Source: Bacteroidaceae bacterium
GTDB taxonomy: Bacteria; Bacteroidota; Bacteroidia; Bacteroidales; Bacteroidaceae
Reading direction: 5' to 3'
DNA length: 64,000 bases
NCBI GenBank assembly: GCA_017631315.1
Contig: JAGBTN010000021.1
Coordinates: 62,001 to 126,000, forward strand
Shown here in pieces: positions 53,636 to 62,873 of this stretch (within the stretch, counting starts at the first letter, position 1; the number at the start of each line of letters is the position of its first letter). Position numbers and translations under genes: made by a program. The notes beneath the pieces were generated by a model. That model was not told where the DNA came from. It saw only the letters and a program-made list of their open reading frames with translations, and did no database searches.

Positions 53636-56044
53636 TTATCGGGCACAGGTAATGGTTTTTCTTTTGTTGGCTTTCATTGTGAGGGTTTGTGTTGTTCCGT
53701 TGTAGTGTAATGTTGTGGTGCCGCCTTTTCGGGAGGTGATGCTGATTTGGGTGGCTTTTCCTTCTTTCCATGTGATATCTACTACGAATCCGCCTCGTGC
53801 GCACAGTCCGCTGACTGAGCCTTCTTGCCATTGTTGGGGCAGGGCGGGCAGGATGTGTATGTCTGTCATGGTTGATTGTATGAGCATTTCTGCTATTCCT
53901 GCGCAGCCTCCGAAGTTGCCGTCTATCTGGAATGGTGCGTGTGCGTCCAGCAGGTTGGGGTATGTTCCGCCGCCTCGCTTTGCGTCTTTTCCTTTATATT
54001 CGTCGGGGCTTACGTAGCGCAGGAGTTTCTTGAAGATGCCGTAGGCGTGTGTGTTGTCTCGCAGGCGTGCAAAGAGGTTGACGCGCCAGCCTGCGCTCCA
54101 TCCGGTTGTTTCGTTGCCTTTTATTTCGAGTGTTCGTGCTGCTGCTTGTGCGAGTTCGGGTGTTGTGTGGATGGTGATGTGGTGTCCGGGGTATAGGCCG
54201 AAGAGGTGTGACTGGTGTCGGTGTCGTGGGTCGCTGTCTTTCCAGTCGTGATACCATTCCTGGAGGTTGCCTTCTTTGCCGATTCTGTAGGGGAGCAGGC
54301 GGTTGAGGGCTTGTTCCATTTTTGCTGTCAGTTGGTGGTCTTGGTTCAGTTCTTTGGCTGCCAGGATGGCATCGGTCATACATTCGCGCACGATGGCTAT
54401 GTCTGCGAATCCGCCGTAGAGTGCTGCTCCGTGGTATCCGTCGGGGGTGATGTATGAGTTTTCGGGTGATGTGGCGGGTGCGGTCAGCAGGTGTCCGTCT
54501 TTTTCCACGAGCCATTCGAGGCAGAATTGTGCTGCTCCTCGCAGGTAGGGGTAGTGTTGTTGGAGGAATTTGGTGTCTTTGGTGAACATGTATCGTTCCC
54601 AGATGTGTGTTGCCACCCATGCTCCTCCCATTGTCCAGTTTGCCCATGTGATGCCTCCGGTGTGTAGTCCTACGGGGTTTGTCATGGCCCAGATGTCTGA
54701 GTTGTGCCCCATGCACCATCCGTTTTGTACACCGTAGTATGCTTTTGCCGATTGTTCTCCGGTTTTGCTGATGGCGGCTATGAAGTCCATCAGTGGGTTG
54801 TGCATTTCGCTGAGGTTTGTGAGTTCTGCTGCCCAGTAGTTTTCTTCGAGGTTGATGTTTGTGGTGTAGTTGCTGCTCCAGGGTGGCAGTGTTTTGTTGT
54901 TCCAGAGTCCTTGCAGGTTGGCTGGTACGCCTGGTGTGCGTGAGCAGGCTATGAGGAGGTATCGTCCGAACTGGAAGTAGAGTTCTTCGAGGTCGGGGTT
55001 TTGTTCGTTTGTTTCGGTGTATCGGAGCAGTTGTTGGTCGGTGGGGAGTGCTGAGATGTCTGCTGCTGTTTGTCCGAGGTCGAGGCTTACGCGGTCGAAG
55101 TATGTGGTGTAGTCTTTGATGTGTGCTTTGAGGAGTGTGTTGTAGGACTTTCGGGTGAGTCTGTTCAGGCGTTTGTTTGCGAGGTGTTTGTATGGTTTTC
55201 CTTCTTTTGCGGGGTCTTTGTCGAAGCCGTTGAAACTGGTTGCGTTGACGATGAGGAGGAGTGCTTCTTGTGTGTTTTGCAGTTGTATTTGTCCGTTGGG
55301 CAGGGTTTGTGTTTTGCCGTCTTGTGTGATGATGTGTATGATGGTGCGGAAGTGTATGCCGCGATTGGGGTCGTAGTAGTGTGATTTGCCGTTGGGGATG
55401 TAGTAGTTGGGGTAGGAGTGGTAGGCTGCGTAGCCGTCGATGGTGATGGTGTTGCCTTGTGCTGTTGTTTCTGTGGGCAGTGGTGAGGTGAAGTGTATGC
55501 GTGCGTTGATGGGGGTTTCGGATTGCAGTCGGACGATGATTGCCGAGTCGGGTGCTGAGGCGAAGTAGTCTGTCTGGAAGTGTTTGCCGTTTCGCTGGTA
55601 TTGGTTGTGTGCGGTTGCGTTGGAGATGTCCAGCCATCGTTTGTAGTTTCCGATGGTTTGTGGCTGGTCGTAGTCGATGAGGAGTTCGCCCAGTGGCTGG
55701 TAGTTTTGGCTGTAGTGCCCTTGCACTTGTCGCAGGTCGTCGTTCACTCCGCGGTAGTCTTCTGCGAAGAGTCGTTTGCGTATGGCTGGGATGTACTTGT
55801 GGGCATCGGGGCTTGTCACTTCTTTTTCCGGTTCGCCTGTCCACAGGGTGATGTCGTTCAGTTGGATTTTCTCTTGTTGTGTTCCTCCGTAGATGGTTGC
55901 TCCCAGTGTGCCGTTGCCTATTACGAGGGTTTCTTCGAAGTAGTCTGCCGGCCGATTGTAGTGCAGTTGCAGGTTTTTGTTGTCTGCGTGGTTTTTCGGG
56001 GTGATGCAGGTGAGTGCGCAAAGAATGAGGATGAGGTGTTTCAT
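53636..56044 (-). CDS. GH95 family alpha-L-fucosidase
   Basis: 802 residues with a signal peptide (MKHLILILCALTCITP). It follows the GH95 layout: N-terminal beta domain opening YNRPADYFEETLVIGNGTLGA and LNDITLWTGEP, then an alpha/alpha barrel with SSNYTTNINLEENYW (the catalytic Asn pair), SPENSYITP, and HRHQSHLFGLYPG, and FQIDGNFGG, which holds the late catalytic Asp. GH95 enzymes remove alpha-1,2-fucose (some alpha-L-galactose) from host mucin or plant glycans by inversion. It has no SusCD neighbours here. Its stop codon touches the island junction. The promoter box is at 56068-56075. Confidence 0.93.
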   Translation of the reverse strand: MKHLILILCALTCITPKNHADNKNLQLHYNRPADYFEETLVIGNGTLGATIYGGTQQEKIQLNDITLWTGEPEKEVTSPDAHKYIPAIRKRLFAEDYRGVNDDLRQVQGHYSQNYQPLGELLIDYDQPQTIGNYKRWLDISNATAHNQYQRNGKHFQTDYFASAPDSAIIVRLQSETPINARIHFTSPLPTETTAQGNTITIDGYAAYHSYPNYYIPNGKSHYYDPNRGIHFRTIIHIITQDGKTQTLPNGQIQLQNTQEALLLIVNATSFNGFDKDPAKEGKPYKHLANKRLNRLTRKSYNTLLKAHIKDYTTYFDRVSLDLGQTAADISALPTDQQLLRYTETNEQNPDLEELYFQFGRYLLIACSRTPGVPANLQGLWNNKTLPPWSSNYTTNINLEENYWAAELTNLSEMHNPLMDFIAAISKTGEQSAKAYYGVQNGWCMGHNSDIWAMTNPVGLHTGGITWANWTMGGAWVATHIWERYMFTKDTKFLQQHYPYLRGAAQFCLEWLVEKDGHLLTAPATSPENSYITPDGYHGAALYGGFADIAIVRECMTDAILAAKELNQDHQLTAKMEQALNRLLPYRIGKEGNLQEWYHDWKDSDPRHRHQSHLFGLYPGHHITIHTTPELAQAAARTLEIKGNETTGWSAGWRVNLFARLRDNTHAYGIFKKLLRYVSPDEYKGKDAKRGGGTYPNLLDAHAPFQIDGNFGGCAGIAEMLIQSTMTDIHILPALPQQWQEGSVSGLCARGGFVVDITWKEGKATQISITSRKGGTTTLHYNGTTQTLTMKANKRKTITCAR

Positions 56045-56067
56045 TTGAATGGTATTTTATTCTCCTA

Positions 56068-56075
56068 CAAAGTTA
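56068..56075 (-). promoter_or_regulatory. Bacteroidetes -7 box, GH95 gene
   Basis: TAACTTTG on the minus strand 24 bases upstream of the ATG. Confidence 0.6.
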
Positions 56076-56169
56076 GTGAATTATTTTGTCCGCAGGCTCT
56101 TTTTGATGGACTTTTATGTGGTTTTCGGGACGAACGTGTGGGATGTCGGCGGACATCTACTGCCAAGTT

Positions 56170-56212
56170 GCCCGGAATGGTGTGGCTTTCGGGCAATAAT
56201 GGTGTGGCTTGT
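56170..56212. repeat. Degenerate 22-base-period pair H
   Basis: Two copies of AATGGTGTGGCTT with cores at 56179 and 56201, 22 bases apart, separated by TTTCGGGCAATAAT, a spacer identical to one in arrays C and E. The cores read GGTGTGGC instead of GGTTAACC. Confidence 0.7.
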
Positions 56213-56251
56213 TGGCCAACGAGGCAGTAGATGTTTTTGGGCGCGACGGCA

Positions 56252-56289
56252 GCAGTCCGCCGGCGAGGGTTTCCTTGCGGGCGGACTGC
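56252..56289 (-). terminator. Hairpin after the CusCBA-type operon
   Basis: GCAGTCCGCC (56252-56261) pairs perfectly with GGCGGACTGC (56280-56289), 39 bases past the TolC-type stop. The U-run is weak. Confidence 0.55.
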
Positions 56290-56327
56290 GTTGTGGGGTG
56301 GGGTCTGGGTTTGCTTTATGTTGTTGC

Positions 56328-57506
56328 CTACAGGGTGTAGGCGGTCAGTTCTGCACAGAGGTGTGCCAGGTCTTTTTCTGCTTCGGCCTGTTTCTGCTGG
56401 CAGTCGTAGATGTATTCCATCTCGAGGAGGTATTCCAGCAGGGTGAGTTCGCCTTTCTCGAAGGCCTTCATTAGCAGCGATTCGTTGCTGTTCTCTTTGA
56501 GCGACGAGGTGTAGAGGGCGACGCATTGCTGCAGGCCGATGGCCTGGTTGTGGAGGCTTTTCAGGTGGTGGTAGTACTGCAGGCGGTTGTCTTCTGCCGT
56601 TTGGGCAGAGGCAATGGCTGCTGCCTCGGCTTGCTTCACGCGGTTCTTGTTGTGCCACAGGGGAATGGACATCCCTACGGAGATGCCCTGGAAGTGTTCG
56701 CTGCCGACGAATTCTCCCATGTATCCAACCGACATCTTTGGCAGCCCCTCGGCTTGCGACACCTTGACTTGTCGTCTGGCAACTTCCACTTGCGAGCGCA
56801 GGTATTGCAGCGCAGGGTTGTTGGCCTCGGCTTCGAGAAACCATTGTTCGAAATCGGCAGCCAACGGCTGGGCAGCGTATTCGGTCACGTCGAAGGCGAT
56901 GGCTTTGCCGCCGTTCAGCGCAGCAAGTCTTGCCAGCAGTTGCTCCCTCTCGAGTTCCGTCCGGCGGAGTTCCTCTTTGGCAGTGGCAAGGTTCAAGCGG
57001 GCTTTGTTGTACTCCATGCGGTTGGTTTCGCCGCTTTGCAACATCTTTTCGTACGCCTCGACGATTCTCTCGGCATTGTGTAACTGGCGGGTGTACATCG
57101 CCTTCATCTTGTTCCGGTAGATAAGGTCGATGCACAAATCCTTGGCCGTCAGCAGCAGTTGCATCCGTTCGGTGCGGAAGTGCCACTCCGTGCTGTTGTT
57201 CTGCAATGCAGAAAGTTTGCCGCGCTGCACGTAGGCCGTGGGGAAGTCGAACGACTGGCTGATGCCCACATCCTTGCGAGTGCCTATGGCGGCAGGCGAA
57301 CCCCACAGGTATCCGAACTCCACCTCGGGGTCTTCCGGCGTCAGCCCCGTCTTGTTTTGCAGCTTCTCCGCCTCCATCTGCTGACGCAAGGCTTGCAGCG
57401 CAGTGCTGCTCTGCTCTATCTGTTGCAGCACAGGGGCAAAGACATCTTGCGCCAAGCACGCAAACGAGCCGGCAAACAAAGCAAGGCTCACTATGATTTT
57501 CTTCAT
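56328..57506 (-). CDS. TolC family outer-membrane efflux protein (CusC-like)
   Basis: 392 residues with a signal peptide (MKKIIVSLALFAGSFACLAQ). Two long helical repeats typical of TolC are seen, the first around AKDLCIDLIYRNKMKAMYTRQLHNAERIVEAYEKM and the second around AAAIASAQTAEDNRLQYYHHLKSLHNQA. Beta strands between them (VGISQSFDFPTAY, ISVGMSIPLWH) form the outer-membrane barrel. It provides the exit duct for the RND pump. Its start overlaps the stop of the pump gene by 4 bases. Confidence 0.9.
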   Translation of the reverse strand: MKKIIVSLALFAGSFACLAQDVFAPVLQQIEQSSTALQALRQQMEAEKLQNKTGLTPEDPEVEFGYLWGSPAAIGTRKDVGISQSFDFPTAYVQRGKLSALQNNSTEWHFRTERMQLLLTAKDLCIDLIYRNKMKAMYTRQLHNAERIVEAYEKMLQSGETNRMEYNKARLNLATAKEELRRTELEREQLLARLAALNGGKAIAFDVTEYAAQPLAADFEQWFLEAEANNPALQYLRSQVEVARRQVKVSQAEGLPKMSVGYMGEFVGSEHFQGISVGMSIPLWHNKNRVKQAEAAAIASAQTAEDNRLQYYHHLKSLHNQAIGLQQCVALYTSSLKENSNESLLMKAFEKGELTLLEYLLEMEYIYDCQQKQAEAEKDLAHLCAELTAYTL

Positions 57507-60500
57507 AAAGTATCCTCCTTTCTCAGTTGACGCTTAGCATACCATTCGTAGATGATAGGCATCACGTAGATGTTAAGTAATGTAGAAGTAAGCAGTCCGC
57601 CCAGAACAACCACAGCCATCGGGCTCTGTATCTCGTTGCCGGGCTTGTCGCCATTCAGCACCAGCGGAATAAGTGCCAGTGCCGAAGTCAGCGCCGTCAT
57701 CAGTATCGGGTTCAAACGGTCAACGGAGCCACGCACCATAGCCTCGTGCAAAGGCAGACCCTTCTCCTGCAGACGCTTGTACTCCGACACCAGAAGAATG
57801 CCGTTTCGGGTGGCCACACCAAAGAGCGTGATGAAGCCAATGATGGACGGAATACTGATGACACCCGACGAAGAGAACACCGCCAGCACACCTCCAATAA
57901 GAGCCAATGGCAACGAACATAGCACAATGCCCGACAACGAAGCACTGTGAAACTCGCCATAAAGCAACAGGAAAATCAACAATAAGGAAATAGCCGTGGC
58001 AAGAGTCAGCGTGCGAGAAGCACTCTGGGCACTCTCGAACTGACCGCCATACTCTATGCGATAACCCTCCGGTAACACAATGCTCTGCTCAATCTCGCGC
58101 CGTATGTCGTCCACAACACTCTTGATGTCCCTGCCTGTAGCATTGGCAGAAACCACCAGTTTGCGTTGCACATTCTCACGCGTAATACTGCTCGGACCAC
58201 CGGCAGACACAATCTCCGCCACCTCTTCCAGCGGCACCTTGCCTCCATTGCCAGTGTCAATCAACGCCTTCCTCACACCATCAATGTCGCTGGTGTACTC
58301 CTTGTTCAGCCTAAGAATTACGTCGAAACTGCGTTCACCCTCATAAATATAGGAAAGTTTCTCGCCCGAAAAAGCCAAATCGACAAACGCATTGAACTCA
58401 TCAATACCGATGCCATATCTCGCCAAGGCAGCACGATTCGCCCTGATCTGCAACTGAGGCGTCTCTGTCTGCTGCTCCACAGAAACATCCACCAGACCCT
58501 CGATGCCCTCAATGGCAGACTTAATCTGGTTGCCAAGCATAAACATCTTGCTCAAATCCGTACCGAAAAGTTTTATCGCAATGGCAGCACGCGTGCCGGA
58601 AAGCATATGGTCTATGCGGTGACCCAATGGCTGCCCCACCATCGTCACAACCCCCGGAACACCAGACAACCTTTCACGCATATCGTTGAACACCTCGTCG
58701 CGACTGCGTTCGCCCAACACAAACTGAACATCCAGTTCCGCACCATTAGTAGATTGTGAGTGCTCGTCCAGTTCACCACGACCGGTGCGGCGGGCAGTAC
58801 TCACTACTTCCGGAATCTTCAGCAACTCCCTCTCCATCAAATTGCCCAACTCATTGTTCACCTCAAGCGAAACTCCAGGCTTGGCAACAGCAGAGATCGT
58901 AGCCGAACCCTCGTTGAATTCCGGCAGAAAACTCTGTCCCATCGTGAAAAACAAAGCAACAGAACAGACAAGCAAGGTCAGCGTGAAAAACATCACCTTC
59001 CTTTTGTTTCCAAGAACCCAGTCAAGCGACAAACCATAAGCGACAGAAAGTTTCCGCGTCAGCCAACTGTCTTTCTCGTTCTTGCGGAGATACTTCTCGC
59101 CCGACAACATCATCCTGCAAAGAAGAGGCGTAACAGTCATCGCCACAATGAGCGACATGAAAAGCGAAATAATATAAGCAATGCCAAGAGGCTTAAGCAT
59201 ACGTCCCTCCATCCCGGAAAGGAAGAAGAGCGGAACAAAAGCCACCATAATTATGAATGTAGCATTAAGAATAGAGGCACGAATCTCCTTCGAAGCCTCA
59301 AACACCACACTGAACACACTCTGTCTTTCCGCTTTCGGAAGGGCATGATTCTGCTTCAAACGCTTGTAAACATTCTCAACATCAATGATCGCATCGTCAA
59401 CCAAAGAACCAATGGCAATGCACATGCCGCCCAAAGTCATCGTGTTGATATTCATTCCCAGCAAATGCAGCACTATGAGGGTTCCAAGTAGAGACAAGGG
59501 TATGGCCACAATGGAGATGATGGTTGTTCTAAAACTATTTAGGAAGACAAACAATATGATGATGACAAAGATGGCTCCCTCTAATAAGGCCCGACCAACA
59601 TTGTTCACTGATGTTTCTATAAAGTCGGCCTGTCGGAATATCTTGGTGTCCATTCGTACATCTGGGGGCAACGATTTCTTTATTTCTTTCAGGTTGTCTT
59701 CAATCTTTTGGGTTACCTCCAGAGTATTTATGTTTGGTTGTTTGGATACGGAGAGGATGACGGCCGGTTGGGCATTCTGCGATGCGTGTCCCATCTTAAG
59801 TGCGCTCCCGATGACTACTTCTGCTACATCGGACAAGACGATTGGTGTGCCGTTGATTTCTTTGATGAATGATGCTCCGAGTTCTTCTATGTTGTTTGTT
59901 CTGGCTATTCCGCGCAGGGCGTATTCGTTGCCAAAGTCTCGGATGACGCTTCCGTCGGAGTTTGAGCTGAGACTTTTGCCGATGTGTTCCAATTCGGCCA
60001 TGGTGACGCCGTAGGCACTCATCTTTTGTGGGTCTGCGAGTATTTGGTATTGTTTGTAGTCTCCACCGATGATGGTTACTTGCGATACGCCTCCTGTGGC
60101 GAGTATGGCGGGTTTGATTACCCAGTCGGCAAGGGTGCGCAGTTCCATCATTGTGGTGCTGTCGGCTTGTAGTCCAACGAAGAGTATTTCTCCCATGACG
60201 CTTGATTGTGGTGCCAGTGTGGGTGTGATGCCTTCTGGCAGGGCGTCGGCGAGTGCGACCATCTTTTCGCTTACGATTTGTCGTGCTTTGAAGATGTCTG
60301 TTCCCCAGTCGAATTCTGTCCACACGAAGGAGAATCCGAAGGTGGATGCTGAGCGTACTCGGCGTACGTTGGTGGCTCCGTTGACGGCTGTTTCGATGGG
60401 GAATGTGACGAGTCGTTCTACTTCTTCGGTTGCCATGCCGTGTGCGTCTGTCAGGATGACTACGGTTGGTGCGGTGAGGTCTGGGAAGACGTCGATGTCC

Positions 60501-60607
60501 ATCTTCTGGGATGAGTATATTCCTCCGAGGATGACGAGTGCTGCTCCGAGTATGACGAGGAGCCGGTTCTTCAGGGAGAACTGTATGATGTTATTGATGA
60601 TATTCAT
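57503..60607 (-). CDS. CusA/CzcA family heavy-metal RND efflux pump
   Basis: 1034 residues with the 12-helix RND layout. The start (IIQFSLKNRLLVILGAALVILG), DVFPDLTAPTVVILTDAHG, GALKM-type docking region and the helix-4 segment GMCIAIGSLVDDAIIDVENVYKRL carry the Asp-Asp-Glu-type proton relay of heavy-metal pumps. It uses the proton gradient to expel metal ions (Cu/Ag or Zn/Co/Cd); the ion cannot be fixed from sequence. Strand composition flips inside the gene near 59.5-59.7 kb. It overlaps the TolC gene and lies 18 bases after the adaptor gene. Confidence 0.95.
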   Translation of the reverse strand: MNIINNIIQFSLKNRLLVILGAALVILGGIYSSQKMDIDVFPDLTAPTVVILTDAHGMATEEVERLVTFPIETAVNGATNVRRVRSASTFGFSFVWTEFDWGTDIFKARQIVSEKMVALADALPEGITPTLAPQSSVMGEILFVGLQADSTTMMELRTLADWVIKPAILATGGVSQVTIIGGDYKQYQILADPQKMSAYGVTMAELEHIGKSLSSNSDGSVIRDFGNEYALRGIARTNNIEELGASFIKEINGTPIVLSDVAEVVIGSALKMGHASQNAQPAVILSVSKQPNINTLEVTQKIEDNLKEIKKSLPPDVRMDTKIFRQADFIETSVNNVGRALLEGAIFVIIILFVFLNSFRTTIISIVAIPLSLLGTLIVLHLLGMNINTMTLGGMCIAIGSLVDDAIIDVENVYKRLKQNHALPKAERQSVFSVVFEASKEIRASILNATFIIMVAFVPLFFLSGMEGRMLKPLGIAYIISLFMSLIVAMTVTPLLCRMMLSGEKYLRKNEKDSWLTRKLSVAYGLSLDWVLGNKRKVMFFTLTLLVCSVALFFTMGQSFLPEFNEGSATISAVAKPGVSLEVNNELGNLMERELLKIPEVVSTARRTGRGELDEHSQSTNGAELDVQFVLGERSRDEVFNDMRERLSGVPGVVTMVGQPLGHRIDHMLSGTRAAIAIKLFGTDLSKMFMLGNQIKSAIEGIEGLVDVSVEQQTETPQLQIRANRAALARYGIGIDEFNAFVDLAFSGEKLSYIYEGERSFDVILRLNKEYTSDIDGVRKALIDTGNGGKVPLEEVAEIVSAGGPSSITRENVQRKLVVSANATGRDIKSVVDDIRREIEQSIVLPEGYRIEYGGQFESAQSASRTLTLATAISLLLIFLLLYGEFHSASLSGIVLCSLPLALIGGVLAVFSSSGVISIPSIIGFITLFGVATRNGILLVSEYKRLQEKGLPLHEAMVRGSVDRLNPILMTALTSALALIPLVLNGDKPGNEIQSPMAVVVLGGLLTSTLLNIYVMPIIYEWYAKRQLRKEDTL

Positions 60608-60625
60608 GTTTGGTGCCTCCTTGTG

Positions 60626-62128
60626 TTAGTGTACGTGTCCGGCGTGTGCGTCGAGGGTGTTGGTTGTTTGTGCCAGTTTTACGAGGATTGCTCCTTTGCT
60701 GACTATGCGTTCTCCTGTTTTGATGCCGTTGAGGATGGCTGTTCGTTTGCCGTCGGTGGTTCCTGCCTTGACTTCTCGTTTTTCGAAGTACTCGGGTGTG
60801 AGTTGTACGTACACGAAGTAGTTGCCCATTTCTTCTACGAGTGCGGTGTTTGGGACGGTGATGTTTTCTTCGGTTCCTGTGGTTTTGATGTAGAGTTCTA
60901 CGAAGGTTCCGGGCAGGAAGTCTGCGTTGTTTTTTATTTGGTATACGACGGGGAGCAGTGGGTTGTCTGCGGAGATGGTTTTTCCGTATGAGATGAGTCG
61001 TCCGTCGAGTTCTTCGAGTGTGTATGTTTTATTGGAGTTTGTTTGTCGGAAGTTGGCGGAGGTGGCGTTTTTCAGTGCGTGGTAGTTTCTGGGTTGGAGT
61101 TGTGCTTTTACGTAGAGGGTGTTGTTTTTTGTGATGACTGCCAGTGTTTGTCCTGTTTCTACGTATTCTCCGTTGCGCACCATGAGTTGTTCTATGTATC
61201 CTTCTGTTGGTGTGGATATGGTTTGTTGGTTGTTGGCGAAGGTGCGTTTCAGGTTGTTGTATGAGGCTTCGGCTGTGTCGAAGTTGTGTTTTGCCTGTAG
61301 GAGTTCGCTTTCCGAGACGATTTGTTCTTCGAAGAGTTGGCTTTTGCGTTCGTATTCTTTCTTGGCGAGGTTGTAGTTGCTCTCTGTTTCTTGGTATCGG
61401 AGGGCGAGGTTGTTGTCTGCCAGGTCTCCGCCGGAGATGTGGAAGAGTGTTTGTCCTTTGGCTACGGATGTGCCTTCTGTGATGTGTTTGTTGTTGGTGA
61501 ATGTGACGATGCCGCAGCCTTTTGCGCTGATGATGTGTTGGCCGCTTTGGGTGGGTTCTATGCGTGCCATTGTGCGGATGGTCTTGCCCAGGAGTTCTTT
61601 TCGGCATTCTTCGGTGGCGAAGTCCACTTTCCAGCTCATTTCTTTGCTGAAGGCTACGCCGTTGCTGCTTGTGGCTGTCTTGCTGGCGGCGTCGTGGTTG
61701 GCGTCGTGTTCATTGTCGAAGACGCGGATGTTGTCGATGGTGAGCCGTGATGTTCCGCTGTCGGTTTCCACGTCGAGGCACATCTTTGCGTTGCCTTTGG
61801 CTGTGGGTGTGATGGCGAGGCTGTATATGCCGGGCTGCGATGGGGTGTCGGCGGTTTGGCTGACGCTGTGGTTTCCGGTGTTGAGGCTGAGTGTTACTTT
61901 GCCTTTCTGCAGAGGTTTGAAGTTGTCGAGGTGTGTGAGGTGGACCAGAATGTTGCTTTCTTGTCCCACCACCAGCGGTGTTGCTTCGGCATAGGCTTCG
62001 AGCCTGTCGTTGTAGGCCGTCAGTTGCAGTTTGTCCTCGTGGGTGTGTGTGTCGTGCGTATGCGTATGGGTATGTACGCATGCCGTCAGTGCTAGCAGTG
62101 TCAGTGCCAGCATGATTGTTCTGTTCAT
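60626..62128 (-). CDS. Lipoprotein RND adaptor (CusB-like) with His-rich ends
   Basis: 500 residues. The lipobox LTAC puts the lipid on Cys17 and is followed at once by an alternating His-Thr run (VHTHTHTHDTHTHED). The C-terminus ends DAHAGHVH, so both ends can bind metal. A domain of about 100 residues (VGQESNILVHLTHLDNF) precedes the adaptor core, with a lipoyl-like half (GCGIVTFTNNKHITEGTSVAKGQTLF), a helical hairpin and beta-barrel parts. It links pump and outer-membrane duct and may deliver metal. It shares an operon with the pump. Confidence 0.92.
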   Translation of the reverse strand: MNRTIMLALTLLALTACVHTHTHTHDTHTHEDKLQLTAYNDRLEAYAEATPLVVGQESNILVHLTHLDNFKPLQKGKVTLSLNTGNHSVSQTADTPSQPGIYSLAITPTAKGNAKMCLDVETDSGTSRLTIDNIRVFDNEHDANHDAASKTATSSNGVAFSKEMSWKVDFATEECRKELLGKTIRTMARIEPTQSGQHIISAKGCGIVTFTNNKHITEGTSVAKGQTLFHISGGDLADNNLALRYQETESNYNLAKKEYERKSQLFEEQIVSESELLQAKHNFDTAEASYNNLKRTFANNQQTISTPTEGYIEQLMVRNGEYVETGQTLAVITKNNTLYVKAQLQPRNYHALKNATSANFRQTNSNKTYTLEELDGRLISYGKTISADNPLLPVVYQIKNNADFLPGTFVELYIKTTGTEENITVPNTALVEEMGNYFVYVQLTPEYFEKREVKAGTTDGKRTAILNGIKTGERIVSKGAILVKLAQTTNTLDAHAGHVH

Positions 62129-62233
62129 GGTTGTGATGTTTTTTGTTGATTTACCAGTGTTGTTTACAAGAAGATACGCCTTTCTGCATCAGAGGCTCGC
62201 GGGGAGTCTGATGGGCGATGTGGCATGGGTAAA

Positions 62234-62686
62234 TCAACAATGTGGCGGAGCGCGGAGCCCGTTGGAAAGAATACAGGCACGGGGCAGACGGTCAGCCTGC
62301 TTGCAACAGGTGTCGGTCGGTTTTTTGGGTAGCCGTGGAGCCTCGAAGGCTTGGCCGGCAGCGTCGCAGACGAACAGCGTGATGTCGTCCACGCCTTGGT
62401 CTATGGAGCATTGTCCCGGTCCTTTTTCGCGAAACGACACCAGCAGCGTCTCGTTCAGCAGGCAGTCTTCCGACTGGTGGCTGTAGCAGTGGCAGCCGTA
62501 GTCGTCGTTTCCGTACTGGTGATGCAGGTGGGGGTGGCAATGCGAATGTTGCTCGTGGCCGAAGATGCCCATGAGGCCGAAGATGGCAACCACCTTTTTG
62601 TCATGATGATGATGGGGAATGACAGCATGTGCCAACAAACAGATGTTGGCAAGGATTATAAAGAAAAGAGCTGCAGTTTTTCTCAT
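62234..62686 (-). CDS. His/Cys-rich small secreted protein (DUF6769-like)
   Basis: 150 residues with a signal peptide (MRKTAALFFIILANICLLAHA). The mature part begins VIPHHHH and has HEQHSHCHPHLHHQYG and CHCYSHQSEDC, a strong metal-binding signature. The C-terminal third has further Cys (CDAAG, TCCKQ). It is the first gene of the efflux operon, 105 bases upstream of the adaptor. A periplasmic metal chaperone or sponge is a sensible guess; the family has no proven function that I know. Confidence 0.75.
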   Translation of the reverse strand: MRKTAALFFIILANICLLAHAVIPHHHHDKKVVAIFGLMGIFGHEQHSHCHPHLHHQYGNDDYGCHCYSHQSEDCLLNETLLVSFREKGPGQCSIDQGVDDITLFVCDAAGQAFEAPRLPKKPTDTCCKQADRLPRACILSNGLRAPPHC

Positions 62687-62706
62687 CTATCCGTTTAATG
62701 ACCCTG

Positions 62707-62714
62707 CAAAATTA
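62707..62714 (-). promoter_or_regulatory. Bacteroidetes -7 box, metal efflux operon
   Basis: TAATTTTG on the minus strand 21 bases upstream of the His-rich protein ATG. Confidence 0.5.
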
Positions 62715-62873
62715 CTAATAATAGCCGATACTGCAAAGCCGGGAACAATAAAAAATGTTAATCTCCTCCGTTTGAAATGCAGACTCCTCCCGAAGCCATC
62801 AAAACAGAGAGGCAGCCCCGTGGATTCGTCTGTCAGTAAGGCTCTTGCATACGCCCCAAACCATCTCACCAAA

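Noticed and set aside
53994-56021. 675-residue minus-strand open frame in the GH95 gene
   Set aside because: It is frame-shifted relative to the true fucosidase and gives an Arg/His/Thr-rich product without motifs.
56065-57459. 464-residue minus-strand open frame over the TolC-type gene
   Set aside because: It is an alternative frame of the TolC gene; the other frame has a signal peptide and the TolC repeats.
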